Source: Macrothele yani (Eukaryota > Arthropoda > Arachnida > Araneae > Macrothelidae). Taken from it: a stretch of DNA of 64,000 bases. A program made the translations under genes and the position numbers. Under the pieces are notes generated by a model that was not told the origin of the DNA, did no database searches, and was given only the letters and a program-made list of their open reading frames with translations. Shown here piece after piece: positions 32,156 to 42,311 of the stretch (positions within the stretch are counted from its first letter, which is position 1; each line of letters begins with the position of its first letter). The stretch spans positions 225,306,831-225,370,830 of the forward strand of contig CM077034.1 of assembly GCA_039090855.1 (NCBI GenBank), in the 5' to 3' direction.

Positions 32156-33688
32156 CACTGCCGGACAATTGCTAAGGACGGATCATAAACGGCTATATAG
32201 CGCATAAAAAAGTAAGTGTGGTTGGATGCCAAGTGAAATAAAATAATGTCAGAATGCCAGGACATTACAAGTAAGACAATTTATTGTGCTCTGAAATCCA
32301 GAAGGCTTTGGAACGTGTTCAAGGGACAAACAGGCCATTTTGTGCAGAATACGTAAACGTGAAAAAAATGCAATTACCGTCCGCAGGCGTAAGATGTCAA
32401 TACGGGATATGGCCACCATTAAGGGCGATGCAAGATTCCACACGTCGTGTCATGCTTTGCACAACATTATCAAGCAGCTGTTGGGGTAATTTATCCCATT
32501 CCTCTGTCAGTGCACGGATGAGGGTGTCCTTGTTTATTGGAGGGCATTGGCGACCAGCAAGACTCCTCCCCAAAGCATCCCACACATTTTCAATGGGATT
32601 CAGATCTGGAGAACGTGCTGGCCATACGAGGCGTTGAATGTCCTCGCTCTCAAGACACTCCTGGACAGCGACTGTTCGATGACATGTTGCGTTGTCGTCC
32701 ATGAAAATGAATCTATCACCGACAGCACCACGGAACATGCGAACATGAGGTAGCAGATCATCATTAATGTATCGTTGGCCAGTCATAGTCCCAGTTGGAA
32801 GCACATAGAGGGACGTAAGGCCATTGATCATGATGCCAGCCCATACCATGACACTACATGTCGGATATCGGTCCCTTTCCTGTATGTTTGCTGGACAATA
32901 TGCAGTACCACTATCACGCCAGATCAGTTGTCGTCGACAATCAGACGATAGACTGTATCTACTCTCATCTGAGAAGAGGACAGCAGACCAGTCGTTATCA
33001 GTCCAATTGCGATGTTGATGGCACCATTGCAAACGGGCGGTACGGTGACGTCTGGACAATGGGATTCACACAACAGAACGGCGAGCGTATAGTCCTCCTT
33101 CATGCAAACGTCTGGCGACAGTTTTTCGGGAGATCCGCTTGCCAGTAGCAGCCATAAACTGATTTGCTACCTCACTAGCTGTGCTGCGCCGGTGTCTTTT
33201 TGTTGATAGCACTATGTACCGATCTTCTGCAGGTGTCGTACTGCGAACACGACCTCCCCCGTGAAGTTTTCTACACTCTCCATTTGTTTGAAATGATTTC
33301 CAAAGCCTTGAAACAACACTGTGGCTGACGTCGAACTCCCTGGCAACATCTGTTATGTTTCGCCCTTCTTCAATCTTGCCAATAATACGGCCACGCGTCA
33401 AACCATCTAGGTGATGTCGGGAAGACATACTGAAAATTGCAAGTTCGTCAATTGATTCTTTCCCTTTCAACTTTGCGTTTGAACAACAACGGTCAATACG
33501 CGTCAAATCCTTTATATCTCTTATCAGCGCTATGACGTCACGAACAAGTTCGGCAATCCAAAATTTGCATACGCACAACACGTCTTACTGTATCCCGCAC
33601 TTATGCTAATTTCCACATTTTCCTGCTTTCCATTTTATGGTTGCTATCGTTGCTATTGTCATCCGTCCTTAGCAATTGTCCGGCAGTT
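32156..33688 (-). mobile_element. Tc1-like element A, copy 1
   Basis: TA flanks at 32,154-32,155 and 33,689-33,690. Terminal repeats start CACTGCCGGACAATTGCTAA on the left and, inverted, AACTGCCGGACAATTGCTAA on the right. Length 1,533 bp. A near-identical second copy is at 57,983-59,525, in the same orientation. Confidence 0.95.
32397..33428 (-). pseudogene. Tc1-like transposase A, one nonsense codon
   Basis: From ATG 33,428 (MSSRHHLDGLTRGRIIG) the frame covers 344 codons to the end GGHIPY, the usual Tc1 length. The paired helix-turn-helix region is followed by the DD34E triad: SDESRYSL, MDDNATCHRT, SPDLNPIENVWD. The only disruption seen is TGA at 33,066-33,068, where copy 2 has TGC (Cys, in VVCIPLSRRHR). 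This is the best preserved transposase in the window and suggests recent activity of the family. Confidence 0.92.
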
Positions 33689-33690
33689 TA

Positions 33691-34020
33691 TTTGCTCAGG
33701 CATTGTTTCCTGCAGATGATAACGCCACATAGCTCACAATGTCCAATCATGGTTTGAAGAACAAGAAGACGAACGTTAAGTCCTTTCTTGGACTCCCCAG
33801 TCAGGCAGTCACCAGGCTTTTAAACAACTTCGATCCACTGTGGTCTGTGTCGGAAAACAGAGTAAGTTCCCGTTATCCTTCTCCTACATCTCAAGGACCT
33901 GGAGCAGCCTGGAGAATGGTGTAACATCCCACTAACCACCATCCAGGATTTATATGCGTCCATTCCAAGGAGGATTTGGGAAGTTTTGAATGCCAAAAGT
34001 GGTCCCGCACCCTATTAGGT
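33691..34020 (+). pseudogene. Tc1-like transposase D, 3' part
   Basis: Directly after Tc1-A the frame resumes FAQALFPADDNA, continuing ADQAHL from 32,153, then HNVQSWFEEQED and PLWSVSENRVSSR. This includes the second Asp block and the third catalytic region, with frameshifts. It shows the two parts were one gene before the nested insertion. Confidence 0.82.
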
Positions 34021-34084
34021 ATGTAAAACCCCTTCTTAGGTTATTATATTTGCACTTTTAAACTCCTGCAAAGTGCGCATAGTT

Positions 34085-34640
34085 TACGTGCAATTCATAA
34101 ATGAAAAACTATTAGGCAGTTAAGAATTGCAGAGTCAGTGTTAATTGAAAAAAACAGATCAAGATTATGCAACATTAATGAGCCTAGTAACTTAAACGAA
34201 CAATGGAAGGCCCTAATAAAAGTTGAACAACAGCTTAGAAAGAAAAAGGGAAAAAAGAGCAGCAGGGACAATAGATGGCGCCAGAGACACAATGATTCAG
34301 AGATAGCGACTGGGGCCCGTGCCTCGATGGCTCTGCTCACTTGAGCTGTGGTGGGCGGGTGAGACACACCTGCCTCCTGATGACGACAGTAGTCTGTTGA
34401 AAGTACTAGAGGATTGTGTGTGAAGGGCTGAATGAGTGTGACACTTGCAGTGGGAGTGGCAGGGGTTTTGAAGTGGAAGGAGCAGTTTGGAGCTAATATC
34501 TGAGATTCGGATATTAGCTCCACAAAGAAATACTACCAGATAAATTTCTAACTGATTATTTACTTACTGTTGCCATATCCAACTTCTCCATTTGCAGCTA
34601 TCTTGAAACACAACTCGCGCTTCATACCTAGTCTCGGAAC
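34085..34640. repeat. Dispersed repeat related to the MITE at 73-304, with a hairpin
   Basis: Positions 34,105-34,320 resemble 130-290 (translated, CNINEPSNLNEQWKALIKVEQ lines up with CNHNDPNILRNSWRNLIKIEQ), including TAGATGGCGCC at 34,272. At 34,489-34,521 GGAGCTAATATC and GATATTAGCTCC form a perfect 12-bp hairpin. No gene is recognised. Confidence 0.55.
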
Positions 34641-34759
34641 TTTTTGATCGCACTACGTATGCCTATTGGCTTGTCATTTTTTGCGAACAACCCCTTTCTC
34701 CTGTGTTGGCAGAAATTCTACTTCAAAATTGAGAAAACCAGGCTCTGGGCCAATTTGAT

Positions 34760-35487
34760 GTTAACCCTTACCTTTTTATTCGTTACGTTGACGACGTCCT
34801 GGTTTTCTGGCCGTCTACCAACAGCGACCTTCCCAAATTAGTTGACCTTCTTTCTTCCTTTCATCCAACCATCAGGTATTCGGTTGAAATGGAGAATAAC
34901 CATTCGTTACCTTTTTTGGACATCTTCCTTGTACGTGATCCTATTTCACATTCTGTCAGTTTTTCTGTTCACAGAAAACCTTCAGCATATTCCTCTTTAA
35001 TTCCTTTTGCATCTGCCCATCCTGATGATCAAAAATTGTCAACGTTTTACTTTTTGCTTAATCGCGCCTTCTCACATTCTTCTTCATCAATTACTCGTAA
35101 TCAGGAGTTCAAGAAAAATACAGACTTAGCACGAATTTATGGGTACCCCGAAAACACAGTTCAACGTATAATTGGGAAAGTTGCAAATAGGACACTAACT
35201 TCCTTGTCTAAGGAGAATCAAAAGCCAAGATTTGTGGGGTCAGTGCAATTTATTTCACTTATTGTTCATGCCCTAAAGAATGCCTGCCACAGATATCAAG
35301 TCAACTTTGGAGTCAAAACCATGAACATCTTATCATCGATCCGTAGCGACCGTGATCCTGTGCCAAGCCTCGACAAATGTGGTGTTTACAGTATTCCTTT
35401 GAGATCAAACAACCCAGGAACTAACGATTATCTATATATCGGATCAACTTCTAGGAATGTTCATATTAGACTTGTTGAACATAAATA
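34760..35487 (+). pseudogene. Penelope-like RT C-terminus and partial GIY-YIG domain
   Basis: The frame reads through the RT catalytic YVDD at 34,784-34,795 to the GIY-YIG core and stops where Tc1-B begins. It is free of internal stops over about 240 codons, so the element was probably functional not long before the Tc1 landed. It differs from the families at 5.5-9.7 kb and 13.4 kb. Confidence 0.85.
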
Positions 35488-36910
35488 AACTGATGGAAAA
35501 AAATCCCAACACCACGAAAAAATAGTTGTAGAGGAATGAAATGGCGGCAATACATTTGTATAGGTAACATATTTAATTGATTAAGGTTTCAAGATCACAG
35601 CTTAATGTAAGCGTGAGAACAGCCATTTTAAATGTGAAATGCTGGTACATTAATAACCGGTGTAACCGCCAGAATGTTGAATGCAAGCACGCAAACGTTC
35701 ATGCATTGTGTCGTACAGGTGCTGGATGTCAGTTTGTGGGATGAAGTTCCATGCCTGTTGCACTTGGTCGGTCAATACAGGGACGGTTAATGCTGGTTGG
35801 GGGTGACACTGGAGTTGTCCAATGATGTCCCATACATGCTCGATTGGTGAAAGATCTGGTGATCTAACAGGCCACGGCAACATGTTGACACTCTGTACAG
35901 CATGTTGGGTTACAACAGCGGTATGTGGGCGAGCGTTATCCTGTTGGAAAACACCCCCTGGAATGCTGTTCATGAATGGCAGCACAACAGGTTGAATCAC
36001 CAGGCCGACGTACAACTGTGCCGTCAGGGTGCGTGGGATAACCACGAGAGTGCTCCTGCTGTCATAGGAAATTGCTCCCCAGACCATAACTCCAGGTGTA
36101 GGTCTAGTGTGTCTCAGCCGCAGAAAGGTTGGTTGCAGGCGCTCACCTGGCCTCCTTCTAACCAACACACGGCCATCACTGGCACCCAGGCAGAACCGGC
36201 TTTCATCAGAAAACACAACAGATCTCCACTCCGTCCTCCAATGAGCTCTAGCTTGACACCACTGACGTCGCAAACGGCAGTGGTTTGGAGTAAGTGGAAT
36301 GCACGCTACAGGGCGTCTGGCTCAGAGCTGTCCTTCAAGTAACCGATTTGTAACAGTTCGTTGTGTCACTGTGGTGGCAACTGCAGCTCGAATTGCTGCC
36401 GCAGACGCAGTACGATGCGCCACGGCAATACGCCGTACACGGCGGTCTTCCCTCTCAGTAGTGCCACGTGGCCTGCCGGAACCCGTCTTCTTGAGGCAGT
36501 ACCTTCCCTTGACCACCGCTGCCAACAATCATGCACAGTGGCTACATTCCTGCCAAGTCGTTCTGCAATATTGCGGAAAGAAAATCCACCTTCTCGTAGC
36601 CCTATTACACGACCTCGTTCAAACTCCGTGAGCTGTTGATAATGGCTTCTTCGTCTTCTTAAAGGCATTCTTGACTAACATCAACACACTACGTCGAATC
36701 TCAACGATAACTAACGCTCACGAACGTTACAGCGCGTATTTACAGCAAACCTGCTTTGCATGTTCCGAGGCGCTACTAGCGCCACACGTATGCACCGAGC
36801 GCGAAGTTTGCATAGACGTCATCTTACAGATGTGCTCTCACCGCCTACCAACTGTCGTTTATCTAACACAACACCTTCTTGGTGTTGGGAATTTTTTTTT
36901 CCCGTCAGTG
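35488..36910 (-). mobile_element. Tc1-like element B, copy 1
   Basis: TA flanks at 35,486-35,487 and 36,911-36,912. The ends read AACTGATGGAAAAAAATCCC and, inverted, CACTGACGGGAAAAAAAATTCCC, both followed by AACACCA. Length about 1.42 kb. Copy 2 lies at 56,099-57,529 in the opposite orientation. Confidence 0.93.
35656..36668 (-). pseudogene. Tc1-like transposase B, copy 1
   Basis: From MPLRRRRSHYQQLTEFERG at 36,668 the helix-turn-helix part runs to SREGTASRR, where one base is missing. It resumes SGRPRGTTEREDRRVRRIAV, meets TGA after LLEGQL, then continues RRPVACIPLTPNHCRLRRQW. The catalytic part is intact: FSDESRFCL, FQQDNARPHT, SPDLSPIEHVWD, ending HSGGYTGY. One frameshift and one stop inactivate it. 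Confidence 0.92.
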
Positions 36911-37328
36911 TACAATGTTCGGAACGGATCACAAATGACTGCCTTGGCAAGAGCAGTTAACAGTGGTAAGTTTTTTTCCAGATTGAGACAATTTGTCAAT
37001 TCTGGCATCTCCGTTATGTAAATCAAATTTGTTATTTACAGAAAGTTTATTTATACTTAAGAACTTTGACTCTTGTTGCAATGATGATTTACCTAATTAC
37101 ATTCCGGCGGTTTGGAAGAACCTTATTTTGGACAAACAGTAACCCCTACCACAAGACGTTGACTCTCGTGCACAGGCTTTTGATTGACTACGTCACATTT
37201 TTTGATTGACTACGTCACATTTTTTGATTGACTACGTCACATGTGTTTTACTTCTCAAGTTTTAAGTTGTAATCTGGCATTGTTCTTGATATAACCATAT
37301 GTAATCTCGGAGTTCGATTAATTCAAAT

Positions 37329-37360
37329 CTGAAGATGGGTCTATAGTAGACCCGCCGAAA
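37329..37360 (+). ncRNA. Hammerhead-like core in Penelope-like element B
   Basis: CTGAAGA, then a perfect 7-bp stem GGGTCTA/TAGACCC around TAG, then GCC and GAAA. It follows the GIY-YIG end and 22-bp repeats, the position where Penelope-like terminal repeats carry hammerheads. Stems I and III are not resolved by eye. Confidence 0.4.
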
Positions 37361-37530
37361 GCACTAATGTATTGCAACCTTTTGATTAAAGTTTTATAGT
37401 CAGCATCATCAACTTTTATAATATCGTGTAAAAACGGCAAGTGTTGTTTATATTGCTTTTCTTTCCTATTCTTTCTTTCTTTTTTTCTTGTTTTTAAATT
37501 AGTGAAGTTATATTTAATATTCTTGTTTAG

Positions 37531-37684
37531 GATGAGCCCTGCTTGTGGTGGGAAGACCAGCCTCGGTGGCCTATGTTTTCGCAAAGGTGGAGGAAGTTCA
37601 GTGGAAGGCAGAAGATTGATTAAGGATCCCAGGCCTCTTACGGACAAAGCATATCAATCCAAATGCATTGCAACTTTAGCTGAG
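37531..37684 (+). CDS. NDC80: NDC80/HEC1 kinetochore protein, coding exon 2
   Basis: The acceptor TTCTTGTTTAG precedes G 37,531, which completes the Gly codon split from exon 1. The frame then reads MSPACGGKTSLGGLCFRKGG and on to IKDPRPLTDKAYQSKCI and ATLAE, ending at AG|GTCTGT in phase 0. The DPRPL-[ST/N]-DKA-x-x-x-x-CI block is the hallmark start of the Ndc80 calponin-homology domain (human HEC1 has IKDPRPLNDKAF). The domain contacts the microtubule lattice in the Ndc80 complex. The exon sits between the Penelope-like element and Tc1-C and carries no disabling change. Confidence 0.9.
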
Positions 37685-37981
37685 GTCTGTTCATTTCACG
37701 AACTCAATATATGTATTTCATTTTTGTTGCACGCTTTTCCTTATTGAAACCTAACTTACTTTTTTGTATTGCAGTGATTCTGAAAATGTTATACAAGACC
37801 AGAGTAACATAAAAATAAAATGTATCTGCGTACACAACCATTGAAACAGAAAACTTGCTGCAAACCAGCGAATCACAATAACAATAGAATAAGATAATTT
37901 AATGGGTTCAAACTCTCCCCGAAATGCTGTACTTAAATAAAGATGGAGGGGGGTAGATAGATCCATATACTTATGTAAGTA
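37685..37981. other. Start of NDC80 intron 2 with a dispersed-repeat fragment
   Basis: Positions 37,825-37,900 match 12,424-12,510. No other feature was recognised before Tc1-C. Confidence 0.6.
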
Positions 37982-39509
37982 CACTGGTGTGCAAAAATTA
38001 AGGACGAAGAGGAGAAATTAGCATAACAGTGGAACGAGCGGGCAGAACGGACCAAAAGACCACTCAGGAGATAGACTAGGGTCCGGTACGGTAGGGTATG
38101 CCCATATATGCAGCATGACATAGAGATGGGGGGAGTGTCGGAAGGGTATAAAGCACGCGGGCGGTGTACGCTCAGCAATTCGGTGAAAGCTATTGTACGG
38201 TGTACATCGGTTTGAACGACTGCCACCGTGTGATATGGCCAACAGGCAATCCAGTAGACGACATCTGGATGACTTTACCCGAGGTCGCGTCATTGGGAAG
38301 AAGGTCGAAGTGTGAGTAGTGTGGCCGAGGAGTTCGAGATCGCTCACAGCATCGTTTCGCGAGCTTGGAGAGCATTTCAAACGACAGGAACAGCTGTCCG
38401 AGAGTTTAGCAGTGGTCGTCCACGAGCAACCACGGTGGCGGACGACCGGTATATTGTCCTACAGGCGAGAAAGACAGACGGAAGACAACGGGAGAAATCG
38501 CAAGGCACGTGCAACAGACAACTGGACGTCCGTTATCGCGTTTTACCGTGGCCAGGAGGCTGCACAAAGGTGGTCTATTTGCACGACGACCAGTTCGGTG
38601 TGTGCTATTAACGCCTGCTCATCGGAGACGGTGGTTTCTGTGGTGCCAGGAACACAACAACTGGACACATCAGCAATGGGGTCGAGCTGTCTTTACGGAT
38701 GAGAGCCGATTTAGTCTGACGAGTGATTCTGGATGTATACACATCTGGAGAGAGCAGGGAACACTCAATCACACCTTCAACATCATCGAAAGGGACCGGT
38801 TTGAAGGTGGCGGAGTTCTCGTTTGGGGCGGTATCATGCTTGGTAGCTGTACTGACCTCCACATCTTCCAAGGAGGTTCAGTCACTGGTGTCCGCTATAG
38901 TACCCAGGTTCTCCTGCCTCACATGCGTCTGTTTAGAGGTGCTGTGGGTCCTGAGTTCCTCTTCATGGACGACAAAGCTACACCTCATCGTACAGTGGCT
39001 GTCGCAGAGCTGTTGGAGAGTGAAGATATTTAACGCATGGATAGGTCCCCGGACCTAAATCCAATCAAACACGTGTGGGACCTTCTTGGGAGACGCTTGG
39101 CAGCACGTCATCAGCCGCCAGCAACGATTCCGCAGCTGCGATTGGCGCTACAAGAGGAATGGGCAGCGATGCCTCAACAGCTCCTTGACAACCTCGTCCT
39201 CAGCGTGGACAGATGTTGTAAATCCTGCAACGCAGTCCGGGGTAATCATATCCCCTACTAAAGACTGAATTTTTCTTGGCAGCCACCTGTCACATGGATG
39301 TTTCTGCCTTCTGTCCAGTTGTGCTTGAAGCTACCTTTTAAATAAAGTGCCTTTGTATCCTTTGGATTCCTTGTTTGGACGGTTTTGCTCACTTGTCCCA
39401 TATTCTTACATCTTGGGGATCTTATGGTAAGATTTGAGTCGATGTGGAGCACTTCTGCACGACGTTAAATTCGAAAAACCGTCTCGTCCTTAATTTTTGC
39501 ATGCCAGTG
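37982..39509 (+). mobile_element. Tc1-like element C
   Basis: TA flanks at 37,980-37,981 and 39,510-39,511. The ends read CACTGGTGTGCAAAAATTAA and, inverted, CACTGGCATGCAAAAATTAA, then GGACGA on both. Length 1,528 bp. It lies in NDC80 intron 2. Confidence 0.93.
38235..39261 (+). pseudogene. Tc1-like transposase C
   Basis: ATG 38,235 gives MANRQSSRRHLDDFTRGRVIG. The frame is lost near 38,305, regained as SVSSVAEEFEIAHSIVSRAW, shifts again near 38,470, and from MQQTTGRPLSRFTVARRLHK is continuous to ESEDI. There CAA appears to have become TAA, and a short in-frame loss before RSPDLNPIKHVWD removes the usual WPA. The triad is TDESRFSL, MDDKATPHRT and PDLNPIKHVWD; here the second block has K where relatives have N, and E in 'IEHVW' is K, so the catalytic Glu itself seems lost. 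It ends GNHIPY. Confidence 0.9.
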
Positions 39510-39676
39510 TAGTATAGCTATTAAATGGAGAGTATTAAATAGAAAAATTTCGTGTCAAATAAAATGTAACAGAAAATTTTTTATGTATTTGAAAATATAT
39601 TTTATATTTTTGTGAAAATTAATTTTCAAATTCAGAAACCCTTCCCAAAAATTCTTCCTAACTACAGCCCTGAGCG

Positions 39677-40095
39677 AGAGACTCATTGGTAATAGATGGC
39701 GCCGTTGTTCCCCTGTGCAGCTGATATGTACATTGTGAATCAGTCAGTCATTGAAATGGAAATCATGTGGTTTGTGGTGTTTCCTGGGAAACCCGGCTGT
39801 CAATCAACGGCTAGTTCCGTTATAGGTCGATGGTGCTCTTCAGTCAACTTTGTGACCTCAGTTTCATCTTTATGTGGGTTATGTCCTCTCTGTATATCCT
39901 TACTTTATGAAGAAATCATTGTAAATCAGTGCAAAACAGATACAAAAATGCGGTTGCAGAAACAGGAACTTACCTAGTTTTATTTGTGGCATACAGCAAA
40001 AGACTCATTGGTGATAGATGGCGCTGTTGTTCCCCTGCACAGCTGATATGTACATTGTGAGTCAGTCAGTCATTGAAATAGAAATCATGTGGTTC
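39677..40095. repeat. Pair of about 97-bp direct repeats, 322 bp apart
   Basis: AGACTCATTGGTRATAGATGG and the following 75 bp occur at 39,677-39,773 and 39,999-40,095 with a few differences. Each contains a TAGATGGCGC motif. The 225 bp between them has no recognised gene. It may be a small element with terminal direct repeats or a simple segmental duplication. Confidence 0.75.
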
Positions 40096-40195
40096 ACAGA
40101 GTAGTAGAATGTAGACGTACGTGCGTACCCGTATGCGGTTAGTTTCCAAATTATTAGCCAATATTGAAGATAGTTTTTGCTTGTAGATAGACAGT
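40096..40195. repeat. Dispersed repeat X, end fragment
   Basis: GTAGAATGTAGACGTACGTGC to TTTTTGCTTGTAGATA matches 46,175-46,265 on the same strand and 19,350-19,440 inverted. Confidence 0.75.
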
Positions 40196-40199
40196 GCAG

Positions 40200-42060
40200 C
40201 CCAAATCGTCACATGTGGTGGATTGTGCTCCAACTCCTCATAATAATGTGGGTTTTTTTTTTCTCCAAAAATAAACACCCATAGCATGGCTACTTCTGTA
40301 GATTCCACATTCTTCACTAAAGAACACTGTCCCATGTTGAGGGAGTGTCAAAAACGTCTCCAGCGATCTTGCAAATGCAGCACTCCATTTTTCCAAATCA
40401 GCATCAGTTAGCTCATTGATAAGCACGAGACGATGAGTTCAATTGCAGATCTGTTTTTGCGTGAGTCAGCATGGTTGTCTTTGAGATTCCAAGTTCCACT
40501 GATCGTTTCTCTGATGCTGCCATGGCTGCACATTTTTCTTTCCTTGATTGTGGTCTTCCAATCCTCTTCTTATCCAGTATTGATCCAGTTGTGAACAGCT
40601 TATGTTCCAATCTCATACTGTCTGTCTGTGGTGTTCCAGCCCTCTTCTTATCCAGTATTGATCCAGTTGTGAGCAGCTTATGTTCCCATCTCATAATATC
40701 TGTTTGTGGTCTTCCAGTCCTCTTCATATCCAGTATTGATCCAGTTGTGAACAGCTTTTGTTCTCATCTCATAATGTCTGTTTCTGGTTTTCCAGTCCCC
40801 TTCTTATTCAGTATTGATCCAGTTGTGAACAGCTTATGTTCCCATCTCAATAATGTCTGTGGTCTTCCAGTCCTCTTATTGATCCAGTTGTGAACAGCTT
40901 ATGTTCCCATCTCATAATGTCTGTTTGTGGTCTTCCAGTCCTCTTCTTATCCAGTATTGATCCAGTTGTGAGCAGCTTATGTTCCCATCTCATAATATCT
41001 GTTTGTGGTCTTCCAGTCCTCTTCTTATCCAGTATTGATCCAGTTGTGAACAGCTTTTGTTCTCATCTCATAATGTCTGTTTCTGGTTTTCCAGTCCCCT
41101 TCTTATTCAGTATTGATCCAGTTGTGAACAGCTTATGTTCCCATCTCAATAATGTCTGTGGTCTTCCAGTCCTCTTATTGATCCAGTTGTGAACAGCTTT
41201 TGTTTCCATCTCGTAATGTCTATTTGTGGTCTTCCAGTCCCCTTATTGATCCAGTTGTGAACAGCTTATGTTCCCATATCAATAATGTCTTTTTGTAGTC
41301 TTCCAGTCCTCTTCTTATCCAATATTGATCCAGTTGTGAACAGCTGATGTTCCCATCTCAATAATGTCTGTTTGTGGTCTTCCAGTCCTCTTCTTATCAA
41401 GTATTGCACCAGTTGTGAACAGCTTATGTTCCCATCTCATAATGTCTGTTTGTGGTCTCCCAATCCTCTTCTTATCCAGTACTGATCCAGTTGTGAACAG
41501 CTTATGTTCCCATCTCATAATGTCGGTTTGGTGTCTTCCAGTCCTCTTATCCAGTATTGATCCAGTTGTGAACAGCTCATGTTCCCATCTCATAATGTCT
41601 GTTTGTGGTCTTCCGGTCCTCTTCTTATCCAGTATTGATCCAGTTGTGAACAGCTTATGTTCCCATCTCATTTTGTGGTCTTCCAGTCATCTTATCCAGT
41701 ATTGATCCAGTTATTAACAGCTTTATGTTCCCATCTCATAATGTCTGTTTGTGGTCTTCCAGTCCTCTTCTTATCCAGTATTGATCCAGTTGTGAACAGC
41801 TTATATTCCCATCTCATAATATATGTTGGTCTTCCAGTCCTCTTATCCAGTATTTATCAAGTTGTGAAGAGCTTATGTTCCCATCTCAATAATGTATGTT
41901 TTGGTGTGGCTTCTTTGTTAAATCTTCGAGTAAAGTCACATTGAACTTAACTTTCTGTATTGTTTTATCAGTCTGTGGATGTTCATGTGTCCATACACTT
42001 GCTACCAATTGTTCTTCCACACTATAGTTGCTTGTGTCAGCCTACTTAAAGAGAACAAAT
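40200..42060 (-). pseudogene. DUF4817/HTH plus DDE transposase remnant with expanded HTH
   Basis: Reading the minus strand from 42,040: YSVEEQLVASVW, then FTRRFNKEATPKHTLLRWEHKLF, then TGSILDKKRTGRPQTD, the arrangement of the DUF4817-type N-terminal helix-turn-helix that precedes DDE transposases in many arthropod genomes. After about 18 repeats of the last part it continues EKRSVELGISKTTMLTHAKTDLQL (second helix-turn-helix), then near 40,330 FFSEECGIYRSSHAMGVYFW and NPHYYEELEHNPPHVTIWAALS, the first catalytic block (SDE changed to SEE). Later catalytic parts are not found. Frameshifts occur throughout. Confidence 0.82.
40560..41900 (-). repeat. 78-bp tandem array within the transposase HTH
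   Basis: GATCCAGTTGTGAACAGC recurs about 18 times with a basic period of 78 bp; some units are shorter by small deletions. The unit encodes 26 residues, RWEHKLFTTGSILDKKRTGRP plus QTDIM. A block of several units is itself duplicated, 40,595-40,893 and 40,894-41,192 (period 299 bp). Confidence 0.92.
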
Positions 42061-42311
42061 TTAATTAGTTCTACTGTAATAACCAGGGGGGGGGGTGACA
42101 AGATATTCGGACAATCCTGTATTTAAAAAAAACTTCATAGTGTTTACCGATTATTATTTTTCTTTGTTTCTTATTAACATTGAGTTTATGAAGAACAAAA
42201 TCTTACATGAGAATTTATTGAATCGATTCAGTTTTTCTTTCTTCACATAGAGTGTGTATTGTTTTCCTGGTGTAGTGCTAAAGTTGATAAAAGTATTTTA
42301 ATTTTTTTTAG
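42061..42311. other. 3' end of NDC80 intron 2
   Basis: AT-rich sequence with a G9 run near 42,087, ending in the acceptor tract TTTTTTTTAG at 42,311. No other feature was seen. Confidence 0.6.

Larger units (their letters stand above)
31270..34020 (+). mobile_element. Tc1-like element D, split by another Tc1
   Basis: Protein remains run from the N-terminal helix-turn-helix (31,298) to a C-terminal TRRIWEVLN-like end near 34,010. The element is cut at the TA at 32,154-32,155 by Tc1-A. I could not fix its own terminal repeats; the left end may be lost against the satellite. Confidence 0.78.
34650..37390 (+). mobile_element. Penelope-like element B, split by Tc1-B
   Basis: Plus-strand frames give RT motifs (LSPVLAEI, RYVDDVLVFW), the RT palm end (NHSLPFLDIFLVRD) and a GIY-YIG domain (GVYSIPL, DYLYIGSTSRNVHIRLVEHK). 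Tc1-B interrupts after EHK; the domain resumes at 36,913 with YNVRNGSQMTALARAVNSGK and ends PNYIPAVWKNLILDKQ. A 22-bp unit (TTGATTGACTACGTCACATT) follows three times at about 37,177-37,242, then a hammerhead-like hairpin. The 5' part of the RT is missing. Confidence 0.87.

Noticed and set aside
34105..34344. Small basic protein similar between 27-308 and 34,138-34,344
   Set aside because: The similarity is explained by a dispersed non-coding repeat; the frames contain no conserved domain and end arbitrarily.
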